This document shows positions 11,832-21,425 of a DNA stretch of 64,000 nucleotides, one piece after another. Origin of the DNA: Poa pratensis (taxonomy: Eukaryota; Streptophyta; Magnoliopsida; Poales; Poaceae); contig CAMZMU010000117.1 of the NCBI GenBank assembly GCA_947311845.1, positions 71,085,444-71,149,443 of the forward strand, read 5' to 3'. The notes under the pieces were generated by a model. It worked only from the letters and a program-made list of their open reading frames with translations. It was not told where the DNA came from and did not search any database. A program made the position numbers and the translations under genes. Position 1 is the first letter of the stretch. Every line of letters begins with the position of its first letter.

Positions 11832-12615
11832 AACTCTTCTTTATATCTATAAAATAAGAATCATGTATTATATCTTTTGCATATTATTAATGAGACTTGA
11901 TCAACCTCATTACTAATGTGGAAATGATGAAAACTTGATTCCCATAAAAATTTGTATTGCATTTTAATTTTATTTATCTTAGAATTTTAGAGTATATGCA
12001 TAATCATAATTATTTCAGAGTTCAGAAATTCCAGAATATGAAGTTTGAAAAATTCTCTTTAGAAAATTGTCTCTGAAAATTCCAGAAAAATTTGGAGGTA
12101 AGTTATTTAACCAGAGGGACCATCTGCCAGAAGTGGGACACCAGGAGGCCACCAGGGACCAAAATGGGGTGTCCCACGCGGCCAGATTCCTTGGCCGCGT
12201 GGGACCCACCAACTTTGTCCCCAGGTGGTGTTAGGTGAGTGTCCTGTGCCCATCTCCTTCCCCTCGACAGAAAACCACTTCCAGGTATTTTTCCCAAATT
12301 TTCCCGAGCTCGTTCTTCCTGCTATCCTTGGATCTCCAAGTTTAGGGCAGATTTTTCAAATCTGTTTGGTGGGATTGCTCCTTGGTATGTGACTCCTCCA
12401 CCCATCCAATTATTTTTTGTTCTTGTGCCTCATGTATGAAGTATTTTGCTGCACTAGGTGTCACCTAATATGCTTGAGAAATCCATGGATTTAAGTTTTC
12501 TAGTTGATATGGATGCATGATATTGATGTGGAGACTAGTTATGGATGGCTCAATGTTGTTTTAGAGTGCTACATCTTAATTTTTGTTGAATATTATTTAT
12601 GGGCAGCAAGGTACC
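11832..12615 (+). other. Element E internal spacer where pol would be expected
   Basis: About 780 bases, AT-rich to 12060, then GC-richer. It has no RT, RNase H or integrase signature on either strand. It includes the hairpin at 12171-12205, whose surroundings (GGAGGCC...CACCA) resemble the element's own LTR, suggesting a duplicated LTR-like piece. Confidence 0.6.
12171..12205 (+). other. Perfect 13-base-stem hairpin in the element E interior
   Basis: GTCCCACGCGGCC (12171-12183) and GGCCGCGTGGGAC (12193-12205) are perfect reverse complements around the loop AGATTCCTT. Both E LTRs carry a close copy with the same loop length, and both D LTRs a diverged one. Its function is unknown. Confidence 0.85.
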
Positions 12616-13671
12616 ATGATGAACAAAGGCAAGGCATTGCTTGGGATGAGCTCAAGACCGAGGAGAAGAGCATCTAAAGTCTCCCTTAATTATGATGACA
12701 ACCATCTTTGGGAGGATGATGCAGTTTTTGTGGGGAGAAGCTGAAGATCCATACAACTAGATGGCAAGACCCCATGTTCTTGAGCAGTGGGGGATAAAAG
12801 AAGACTTCGACACCTTCGCCAATGCAACTGGTTTGCTTGAGTTTGCCCAAAATCCACGAGGTACATACGAGGAACTCTCGCGAGAATTCCTCTCCACATT
12901 CAGGTTTGAGGGCCCTGAGATCTACAAGCACAGTAAGAAGAGTAAGGCACCCCTCCTACCTTTGTTTGTAAATTTACTATGAGGGGGGAGCGCCTTGTTA
13001 TGTCTTTGGAGGAGTTTTGCAAAGCTATTGGTGTGGAAAACAGGGGTAGTTGGGATGAAACCCGTGCTGACTCCAACCAGGAGCTTGTTGCATTTTGGCA
13101 CTCTATTTCTGTTAACTCTCATGATAGATTGAATAGGGGTAAATTTACTCATATACAGCACCCAAGTTTGAGATACTTTGCGTTGTTCCTTGCAAGAGGA
13201 TTTCTTGCTAGAGACAACAATTCTGCTTGCACGGGACCAATGGTTTATTTACTTAAATGTGCAAAAGAAAACACCACATGTGAGTATAACTTGGGAGTCA
13301 TTCTTGCTAGATCCTTGCATACGGCTGTGAGTAGAAATATTACTGATCAAACCCCTATTTATGCTGGTGCTATTGCTACTTTAGTATATGAATACATTAA
13401 AGATGAAAGAGGTTATGGTGATAACATGGGTACTCCTGTGATGGAGTCCAATTTACTCGATTTTGCTTTGACTACCCGTATGGATATAAGTGTGATGCAT
13501 GGGGATCATTATTGGTATAACTATTTGAGTACTAATGGACAAAGAGTGCCCATTAGGCTCCCCCGTGCTGACCTTTTTGACAGGAGTACCGGAAAATGGA
13601 TTGTGGAAGAGATGCCGCCTCAAGAGGAGCCACAAGATCCAGGGATGCAACTACCCGGGATACTAGCTTGA
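12616..13671 (+). pseudogene. ATHILA ORF1-like protein of element E
   Basis: A gene located downstream of gag-protease where Athila elements carry their extra ORF. It starts at ATG 12616 (MMNKGKALLGMSSRPRRRAS), stops in frame near 12745, continues in a second frame (FDTFANATGLLEFAQNPRGT, 12770-12980), and then in a third from about 12950 to 13671 (SLEEFCKAIGVENRGSW, ITDQTPIYAGAIATLVYEYI). The last ~230 codons resemble the plant retrotransposon ORF-1 (ATHILA) family, Pfam PF03078 as recalled, whose role is unknown; some authors call it env-like. No membrane segment or signal peptide is obvious here. At least two breaks make it a pseudogene. The family assignment is from memory. Confidence 0.6.
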
Positions 13672-15340
13672 TCGCAAGCTTGGGGAGTACCTCTTTCCCT
13701 TTCCATTCATTGTGTTATATCACTGTTATCTTGTTATGTTTTAGTTTCTTGTTCTAAAAATCACAAAAACACAAAAAGATTTCATTTGTTTCTTTTGTTT
13801 AGTTACTTCTGGACATTTACTTTATACATCTTAAAACTAAAAAGAACAAAAACATTTTCGTTTTATTGAATCCAAAGTGAAAACGGAGGTGCAGGAATTG
13901 CTGAAATCTGCTCACTGTTCTATTTTTCATATTTTCTCTGTAACTCCGAATGAGCCAAAATTTTAACCACTACTGCAACTTTTCATAACCTACACACCCG
14001 TAAATTATGAGATTTTTCTGAAGTGTCTAGGTAGGGTAAAAACAGTACTGTATGCAGTAGCATTTTATGGCAGATTTGAGTTTTTATTGCGCAGTTCAAA
14101 TTGGGAGAGGAGAACAACAATGATGAGTTGATGTGCATGAAGTGGATGAAAGGTATGACACCTTTGCCCTGCTTATGTGGACTTTTTAATAATAGCAAGT
14201 GCACATATCATAGTTTTTTTAACATCTAGGGAAGTGGTAGCAAATGTTTATCTTCTCCGTGTTCTAGTATGTTATATTATGATGCAAGTGAGATAATATG
14301 TAGCGACAACACTTGGATGTGAGTTGAGTAATTGTGGCTCTAAACAAAGGTCTACGCATCCCATTGTGCTTGCTGAACTTGCCAACCAAGAATAAAAGAA
14401 TTTTTCAAATGATAAACATGAAGTCATATGCTTGACAAGCTTAGTGGTTGGAGTTAACTTAAATGTGCTGACACATGGAAAGCTTTCAACATTGCACTAA
14501 ATTATATTTAGTTGATATCATGTACCTTTGTTTATGGATGCTTATCATGTGCGAAATAAATGTGGAAACTTAGTAAGTTTGAAGAGTAGGAATAATTGGC
14601 TAGAGAGACGCATGGGCCGCCAACCTAAGCCATGCATCATTCATGGTGGAAATTTACAGCGTACCATAGTGAACATTCAGTGATGCACTTCATAATAAAA
14701 AGCTACACAAATAGTAAATAAAAGAGTGCTGAGATTGTTCATTGTCTGTTTGTCTTGTCGTTTGGACATGGGCTTGTTCCATGTCTTGGGACAGGAGGTA
14801 CCCCAGTTGACGCTCTTGATGACGCTTTTATTACTTACAATGACTGAAAAACTCGAACTTGCCTAGTGACCAGAGTTGAGTAGCACGTGGTGTAGGTACT
14901 CGTATTCACGGGGCATGAGACTTTCAACCTCTAGTTGGTCAAGCATATGAGTCATACTAGGGAACACCAAATGGTTTGATAAAACTGAGAGCAAGGTTGT
15001 AAGCATAATGAGTTCATTAGTCAATAAAAGAAAGAATCAGAAGATCTCAAAAATCTTGTCTTGATTCAATTAAAAGCAATGCAAGAACCATTGTTTATTT
15101 CTACAGTTGGGCAAACTCATCCAAGTATTGTCACTTCATGATATTTCTCTTGCAACATGTATAAATGCTTTAACACTGATTAGATATACCTTTGCTAGCA
15201 TTTTGTTATTTGTTATGGAAATTATGTTTTGAATACTTGTTGGTATTAAATGGTGTTACATATGCAATGCAAAGTTCTTGTCAAAGTCTTTTTATCGCTT
15301 CTGCACTATGTTTGAGTTGTTCGAGGACAAACAACGAGCT
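13672..15340 (+). other. Element E 3' untranslated internal region
   Basis: About 1.7 kb of AT-rich non-coding sequence between the ORF1-like gene and the polypurine tract. Much of it, for example 14630-14760, reappears as reverse complement in element D (41640-41820), so D and E share this region. A polypurine-like AAGCTTGGGGAG lies at 13676-13687. Confidence 0.7.
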
Positions 15341-15354
15341 AAGCTTGGGGGAGC
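15341..15354 (+). other. Element E polypurine tract
   Basis: AAGCTTGGGGGAGC directly precedes the 3' LTR. Near-identical strings also occur inside the element at 10023-10036 and 13676-13687. Confidence 0.8.
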
Positions 15355-16705
15355 TGATGCACCTAAAATGCATCTACTTTTCCAAGCACTTTGCTTCATA
15401 ATTTGCTCCGGAATCTCCCCATATTTGAATAAACCTGCTGAATCTGACGCTGTTTTTAGCAAAGTCTCGTTTCTGGTTATTTTTACATGAAATTAAATCG
15501 AGGAAAAATACCACGTCATTTTTATGGAAAAGGAGGACAACGTGCAAAGGATGGACACGAGGAAGCGCCGGAGGCCCAAAATAGGGGGCCCCACGCGGCC
15601 AGATCCTTGGGCCGCGTGGGCCCACCTAAATGGAGCCTCGGGTGCCGCCTCTCCTTCGGCTTTTCGCGTACCCCCTCATATATACGAAAAAGTGGGTGCC
15701 CTAAGAGGAGAGGAGCTTTCACGAAACACACCGCCGCCACCACCACAATCTTCGTTTTCGGAGACAGATTGATCCAGGATTTCTCCCCCGGTGGAGGGAT
15801 CTGGAGACCGTCTTCACCGCCTTTATCTCCATCGACCATGAGCTCTCTCTCCATCACCATGTGTGAGTAGTCCGCTGTAGGCATGTGAGGTGGATGGGGA
15901 TTGGATGAGATTGATCATGTAATGATACCCGTTGTTCGAGATCTTAGGGGTTTATCTTGAGGATATTTTTGTATTGTGTTGATGCACTTATGCTATACTT
16001 AATGCTTGTTACTAGGGCCCGAGTGACATGATTTCAGTACTGAACTTATTTTGCTTCATCATATAATTGAGTTTGGTATCTATCTGCAAAGTGTATCACC
16101 TGCTATTATGTTAAACCTGCGAACCCTAAAAGTGACATATAGGGAAAACAAGGGGGAGATGTTTCAGTTTGAGGATTCTATGTGTTCATGAAGTGTTAAT
16201 GCGTTGTTCCGGGCTATTCGAAAGGGTAGACCTTAATTACCTGTAGTTCCAAGTTGGCCCCGGTGAAATGGGCAGGTAGGACAATAGATGTTGTGCAAAT
16301 TCTCTTGGTTAGTACGCACAACTAATTATGGAACACATACCTACATATATCGGAGTTAGAGATAAGTCCCATTGCTATTTATATCTTATTATATGATCAA
16401 TCTTATTCATGCAACACCCCGCTATCACCTCATGCCTACGTTTTAAATCTCTGAGTTACACTTTCACTTTTCCGGTGAAAACTGGGAAATCCTTGTTCAC
16501 TACTGCTGTTTTATTTGCTACTTGAATCATACTACTGCCATCACTATCACTGCTGCAAGTTTATTGATATACAGGTGTGGTTGAGAGTGACGCCTCAATT
16601 GCCAAAGTCTTATTGGTATTCTTGTGTTCCCATCGTGTCGAACTATAAATTTGGGTAATACTTCCCAACGAAGATTTCAGCGATCCCCTATACTTGTGGG
16701 CATCA
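15355..16705 (+). repeat. Element E 3' LTR
   Basis: 1351 bases, nearly identical to the 5' LTR but with a 12-base deletion in the CACCGCC-rich stretch near 15815. It carries the same hairpin (15590-15600 with 15610-15620). A minus-strand ORF that crosses from here into element A's integrase is a junction artefact. Confidence 0.92.
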
Positions 16706-16796
16706 GTAGGCCCTCGTGAAGGGAGAGGCCTTGTCAACCTGGGGATGTGATGGCGCATGCCTCCCTCTTGAGACAAAAAATGTCTGCCGCGACTGA

Positions 16797-17672
16797 TCAT
16801 GGGTAGAACTTGCGTAGATGCTCGATGTTCCACGTGTTTTTGACTGGAATGCCGTCCTCCGTCTCGAGCCGTGCTGCGCCGGCCTGGAGACGTGCGCGAC
16901 CCTGAAGGCCCCTCCCACATGGGTGAGAGCTTGTGGAGGCCTTCCCTGGAGAGTATCCTCCGCAGGACGAGGTCGCCTGTCTCGAGGGTGCGCGAGCGTA
17001 TGTGGCGGCTATGGTAGCGGCAGAGGTCTTGCTGGTACCTTGCCACTCGGAGGGCAGCATTGCAGCGGATTCCCTCGAGCAGCAGCAGGTCATCGTTGCG
17101 GAGGTCATCTTGGTTGGCCTCGTTGAAGGCGAGGACTCGCGGGGACCCGTGCTTGAGCTCGTTGGGGAGGACTGCTTCAGCTCCGTAGACGAGGGAGAAC
17201 GGCGTTTCACAGTGGGCTTCGTAGCTGTCGTGCGAATGGACCAGAGCACGGATGGGAGCTCATCGATCTAGTTCTTGCCGCTGGCCTTGAGGCGATTGAA
17301 GCTTCTTGTTTTGAGGCCCCTGAGAACTTCAGCATTTGCTCGCTCGGCTTGCCCGTTGCTTCGTGGGTGAGCCACCGAGGCGTAGCAGATTTGGGTGCCG
17401 AGGCTGCCGCAGTAGGACTTGAAGAGGCCACTGGTGAACTGTGTGCCGTTGTCGGTGATGATGCGATTTGGCACGCCGAAGCGGCAGACCAGGCTCTTGA
17501 TGAATTTCACCGCCGACCTCGCCGAGATGGTGTGCACTGCTTCAACCTCCGCCCATTTGGTGAACTTGTCGATGGCGACGTAGAGGTAGCGGTAGCCCCC
17601 GAGCGCTCGTGGGAAGGGTCCGAGGATGTCCAGCCCCCAGACCGCAAAGGGCCAGGAAAGCGGGATGGTTTG
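16797..17672 (-). pseudogene. pol: Element A integrase, C-terminal part
   Basis: This is the catalytic core and C-terminus of element A's integrase. It begins at the F insertion (17672) with TIPLSWPFAVWGLDILGPF, the first-aspartate region, then NRIITDNGTQF with the second Asp, and SNGQAERANAEVL with the catalytic Glu (D,D35E). A stop near 17268 and later frameshifts split the C-terminal part, which ends NIEHLRKFYP at 16797. The N-terminal zinc-binding part lies at 29635 and beyond (CEACQFHAKQIHQPAQGLKL), now 12 kb away because F split the gene exactly between the two. Integrase would insert the cDNA into chromosomes; this copy is inactive. Confidence 0.88.
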
Positions 17673-18200
17673 TGATGGGGGGATGCCCAACCGGGTAGGC
17701 CCAGGACCCCGAGTCGGCCTTCAAGGCCGGGTGGCCCAAAGCCCACCCGGTGTACATCTTCCAGGATACCGGGTCCCCGAGGATCCCGGTATGACGGCTC
17801 GGGGAGGCGGCAGCAGATATCTCGAATCAGTCTGCGATTGTGTATCCCGAAGAGTGCGCTCCACGAAGCCGCACTTGTAGGCAGGATAGCTAGCGCCGCC
17901 AGCAGAACCCGTCATTCCCTGTAAACCCTAGCCGGCTCCCTATATAAAGCCGGCAAGGAGCAACCCTAGGGAGGATCTCATTCCATAGCCTCCGGAGCAC
18001 CCGCAAGCTCTGGTGCGCACACCATTGTACACCCCATTCAGATCCAAATACATACAAGCAGGAGTAGGTCTTTACCTCATACAGAGGGGCCGAACCTGGG
18101 TAAACTCTGCGTGTGCAACCTCTCTGTGAATCCTACGTCGCCTGGCTCACACCCGAGTTAAGCCACCCCGTATGGCATCTGCCGTGATTACCCCACGACA
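17673..18200 (+). repeat. Element F 5' LTR
   Basis: 528 bases, starts TGATGGGGGGATG and ends CCCCACGACA. It is compact and GC-rich, with a TATA at 17941-17948 and conventional leader-like sequence after it. Confidence 0.95.
17941..17948 (+). promoter_or_regulatory. TATA box of the element F 5' LTR
   Basis: TATATAAA in CCGGCTCCCTATATAAAGCCGG, flanked by a CCGGCT/AGCCGG inverted repeat. The same sequence lies in the 3' LTR at 29369-29376. Confidence 0.75.
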
Positions 18201-18202
18201 GT

Positions 18203-18220
18203 TGGCGCCCACCGTGGGGC
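18203..18220 (+). other. Element F primer binding site
   Basis: TGGCGCCCACCGTGGGGC begins two bases after the LTR, the position and TGG start expected for a tRNA-primed site. The priming tRNA is not assigned. Confidence 0.75.
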
Positions 18221-18243
18221 CAGCGATCGCTGGAATTTACTTC

Positions 18244-21200
18244 ATGGAGAGTCCTGAACCCGGCACTGGCGTCTACTTCAGCCCTCAAGCCATGTCGGGT
18301 CGCGGTGACATCGTCACCGGCAGCTACTTCGAGCACGGAGGGATCGGCTACGTCGCCGATCCACACACTTGGGGCAGGCCCAACTACGCCCCGATCACTC
18401 GCGCGATGGCTATCCCGTTCGGGACCGCCGTCACCGCCTACGTCGGCTTCTGCGGCTCGGATGAGGAAGGAGTCGCCAACAACTACGATGGTACTTCCTC
18501 CCCCGTCGACCCGCTTGACGAAGCCGCTGTCGACACCGCGGCTGCAAACCACTTTGCACCCGCCCCATCCGCCGAGACCGTCCAGATCTCGAACGACGAC
18601 GACACCGGGTCGATCTTGCCCGTTCTCGACTACGAGTCGGAGGGCTCGACCGATCTGGCCTCGGACGGCACGGCAACACCCGCCCACATCTACATGACGG
18701 GCGAGGCGGCAAACTCTGCTGCCGCCAAACCTGCGGCAACAAACGCCGCCACAGCAGAGGCCAACGCGCAGAAGCAGCGCGACCAGGCACGGCGCGAGCA
18801 GGAGGCTCGCGAAAAGCAGCAACGCGACGAATCTCTCGCCGCCCTGCGAGGACAAGCAGGTCGGGCGGCTGACCCGCTCAGCACCCCGATCACGCCGGCG
18901 AACGTCGTCGACCAGGCGACACAGCTCGAGCAGCTGCGCCGGAAGATGGCCCTCCAGCAGGAGGAGATCCGCCAGAAGGAGCTGGAGGTCGATGCTCAGT
19001 CGACCGCTCTCTCCGCGGTCACTCGGCATCACAAAAACCGCAAGTCGCGGCTTAATCCTGATGCACCAACTCGCGCGCTCGACAACGCCTTCGCGCGCGA
19101 GACAGAGCTGGAAAGGCAGCGCGACGAGTGCCGCAGGGCCCAGCCCGGCGGCTCGAGTCAAGTTCCGCCTCAACCTCGCCCGACGATGCCGCCTCCGGCG
19201 CCGCGGCCTCCTCCGAACCCGGCTCGTCCTCAACCCCAGCCGCGGAACGACGACGACGCCGACCTCGCGATTTTCGGCACCCCAGTCGATTGCATGACTG
19301 CAGCCGCCTCTCTCTTCAAGAGGATCCGGGTCAAGGACAACCCCTATTGGAGCAAGGGTGCAAGCTGGTGGACAAGGCGCTGGAGCTGCAGGAGAACATG
19401 TCGCAATCTGACGGCAAGCTCTACTCCAGATCGCCACCCAGCGAGAAAACGGCCTCGGCACCACACCGAAGCCAGGGAAACAAGGGTTCCCCCAGGCGTG
19501 ACGCTGCCCCACAGCCGCCACGCAGTCGGCACGAGGAGCCGGCAGTGTCGAGCAACGCGAGGGCTGGAGGCAACCCGCCTCGGCTCGCCCGCAACGACGC
19601 CCGGCACACCATCAACAACAACCAGGCGCAGGCGCGCTCCAATCACTCCGCTCCGGATCTGCGCCACACCTCAACGACAAGCGCGCCGAGGCGACGCGCA
19701 ACAACAACGACGACGACGACGTCGGCCCTAGATGCTTTGGACCCGCCATCAGAGGCGAGCGTTTCCCTAGCAGCTTCAAAGGACCGAGAGAGGCGCCCAA
19801 GTACAACGCTGCCATGAACCCGGAAACTTGGGTCCAGGACTACTTGGCCGCCATGAGCATCCAGAACGCGTCTTCGCTCTGTTGTGCGCGCTATTTTCCT
19901 CTCATGCTTGAGGGAACGGCTCGCACTTGGCTCAACAACCTCCCCAGGAACAGCGTCAACTCCTGGGGCGAGTTGAAGAGGCTCTTCATCACCAACTTCG
20001 AGGGGACCTGCAAGCGCCCGGCCACGGTCGAGGACCTCAAGCGCTGCGTCCAGAAGGAGGGCGAGTCCACTAGAAAGTGGTATCGCCGAGTCGCCGACCT
20101 CATCAACTCGGCAGAACACCTCAGCGTCGACACGGTGCACTCCCACCTTGAGGACAACACCACCTTCGAGTCGCTCAAGCAGAAGCTGCGGCGCTCGCAC
20201 AAGGGTGACATGACGATGGGCCAGCTACTCGCCATCGTGCACAAGTACGCCGAGTCCGACGTCACCAAGGACGACTCCGAGGAGGACGACGACGAGAAGA
20301 AAGGCGGCAAAAACAAGAGCAAGGCCAAGCACTCCAGCGCTCATAAACGCAAGGGTGACGGCGGCTCCGAGCTTGTAGCCGCCACGGCTGCGGGGGGCCG
20401 CGGCTTCAAGAGCCAACGCGGCAACTTCCCGCGAAAGAAGCTCACCGCCACGGAGATCTGGCCATGCCGTGTAGGTATCATAGCCTACCCGGCAAGCCAG
20501 CCGGCCACACCACTGACGAGTGCAGCTGGACTGCAGAAATCGTCAAGGCCAAGACCGGTGCCAAGAAGCGGGCACCCGACGGAGACGACGACGGTGAGCA
20601 GCAGCAGGGCATGCCTCCCACTGCCGGCTTCATGGGCCACACCTTCGTCGGCCTCGATTCCAGGCGGGAGGAGAAGGTCATACGGCGCGCCGTCCACGCG
20701 ACTCTGCCAGACGTGCCCCAGTGGCTCGACTGGTCAGAGCAGCCGATCACATGGAGCCGTCAAGACCACCCGCCCCGCGTCGATTACCCGGGCAAATTCG
20801 CTCTGGTGGTCGCGCCCCAGGTCAAGGGCTACATCTTGACCAAGACATTGATGGACGGGGGTCGAGCATCAACATCCTCTACTACGAGACGTTCCAACGC
20901 ATGAAATTGCGTGACGAACAGCTAGTACCCACCATCACCACCTTCCACGGCATCGTCCCGGGAAAGAAGGCCTACCCGCTAGGCAAAATCGCACTCGACG
21001 TCGTCTTCGGCACCGCCAAGAACTTCCGGCTCGAGAAGATCTGGTTCGAGGTGGTGAACTTCCGTAGTTCCTACCATGCGATCCTCGGGCGACCCGCCTT
21101 TGCCAAATTCATGGCAAGGCCCTGCTACGCCTACCTGAAGATGAAACTGCCGGGTCCGAACGGCATCATCACTGTACACGGCGACGTCGACCGCGCCATC

Positions 21201-21425
21201 GAGTGCGAAAAGGGCAACGCCGTCTTTGCCGAGTCCGTCATCGCCACGGAGCAGCTGGAGCAACTCAAGCTGCAAGTCGACCCCAACGACATGACCATCG
21301 TCAAGAAGCCGACTCTGGACTCACGCGACAAGTTCCAGTCGGCACAGGAGACCAAGCGCATCCCGCTGGTCGAGGGCGACTCCTCCAAGACGGCGGTGAT
21401 CGGCTCGCACATGGACGTCGCATAG
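18244..21425 (+). pseudogene. gag: Element F gag-protease
   Basis: ATG 18244 (MESPEPGTGVYF) lies just after the primer site; an upstream in-frame ATG at 18172 is inside the LTR. N-terminal half: acidic, then an Arg/Glu/Gln-rich coiled-coil (about 18760-19150) and a Pro-rich stretch. Frameshifts near 19370 and in an ACG-repeat near 19700 precede the gag core (19814-20300; RYFPLMLEGTARTWLNNLP). A C-x2-H-x8-H-x4-C finger follows at 20470-20523. The protease (TLMDGG near 20850, HAILGRPAFAKFMA near 21080) is split by a frameshift in a G-run at about 20862. The frame ends at TAG 21423-21425, directly continued by RT. Gag packages the RNA and the protease cleaves the polyprotein. Confidence 0.85.
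21423..21425 (+). promoter_or_regulatory. Conserved in-frame UAG between protease and RT (element F)
   Basis: TAG followed by GAAAGCGCGCT, with RT in the same frame on the far side. Elements A (32204-32206) and C (50623-50625) have the same stop in the same 14-base context, which points to a programmed readthrough site rather than a mutation. An imperfect stem-loop starts inside the stop codon (AGGAA pairing with TTCCT). Confidence 0.6.

Larger units (their letters stand above)
7756..16705 (+). mobile_element. Element E: Athila-type non-autonomous LTR retrotransposon
   Basis: A complete plus-strand insertion in element A: LTRs 7756-9117 and 15355-16705, both starting TGATGCACC and ending GGGCATCA, and TSD GTAGG at 7751-7755 and 16706-16710. 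The tRNA-Asp primer site is at 9128-9145 and the polypurine tract at 15341-15354. Internally there is only gag-protease (9209-11831) and an ATHILA ORF1-like gene (12616-13671); RT, RNase H and integrase are absent, so it depends on helpers. It resembles the Sabrina/WHAM group of Triticeae, a tentative name. By eye the LTRs differ by about a dozen substitutions, mostly transitions, plus one 12-base indel: roughly 1% and so fairly young. Confidence 0.9.

Noticed and set aside
16561..17046. Minus-strand ORF of 161 codons
   Set aside because: It joins part of the element A integrase with the element E LTR across the TSD, so it is a chance fusion of two elements.
18133..19521. Minus-strand ORF of 462 codons
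   Set aside because: It overlaps the gag of element F in antisense, has Arg/Val/Leu-rich composition typical of a shadow frame in GC-rich DNA, and crosses the LTR edge.
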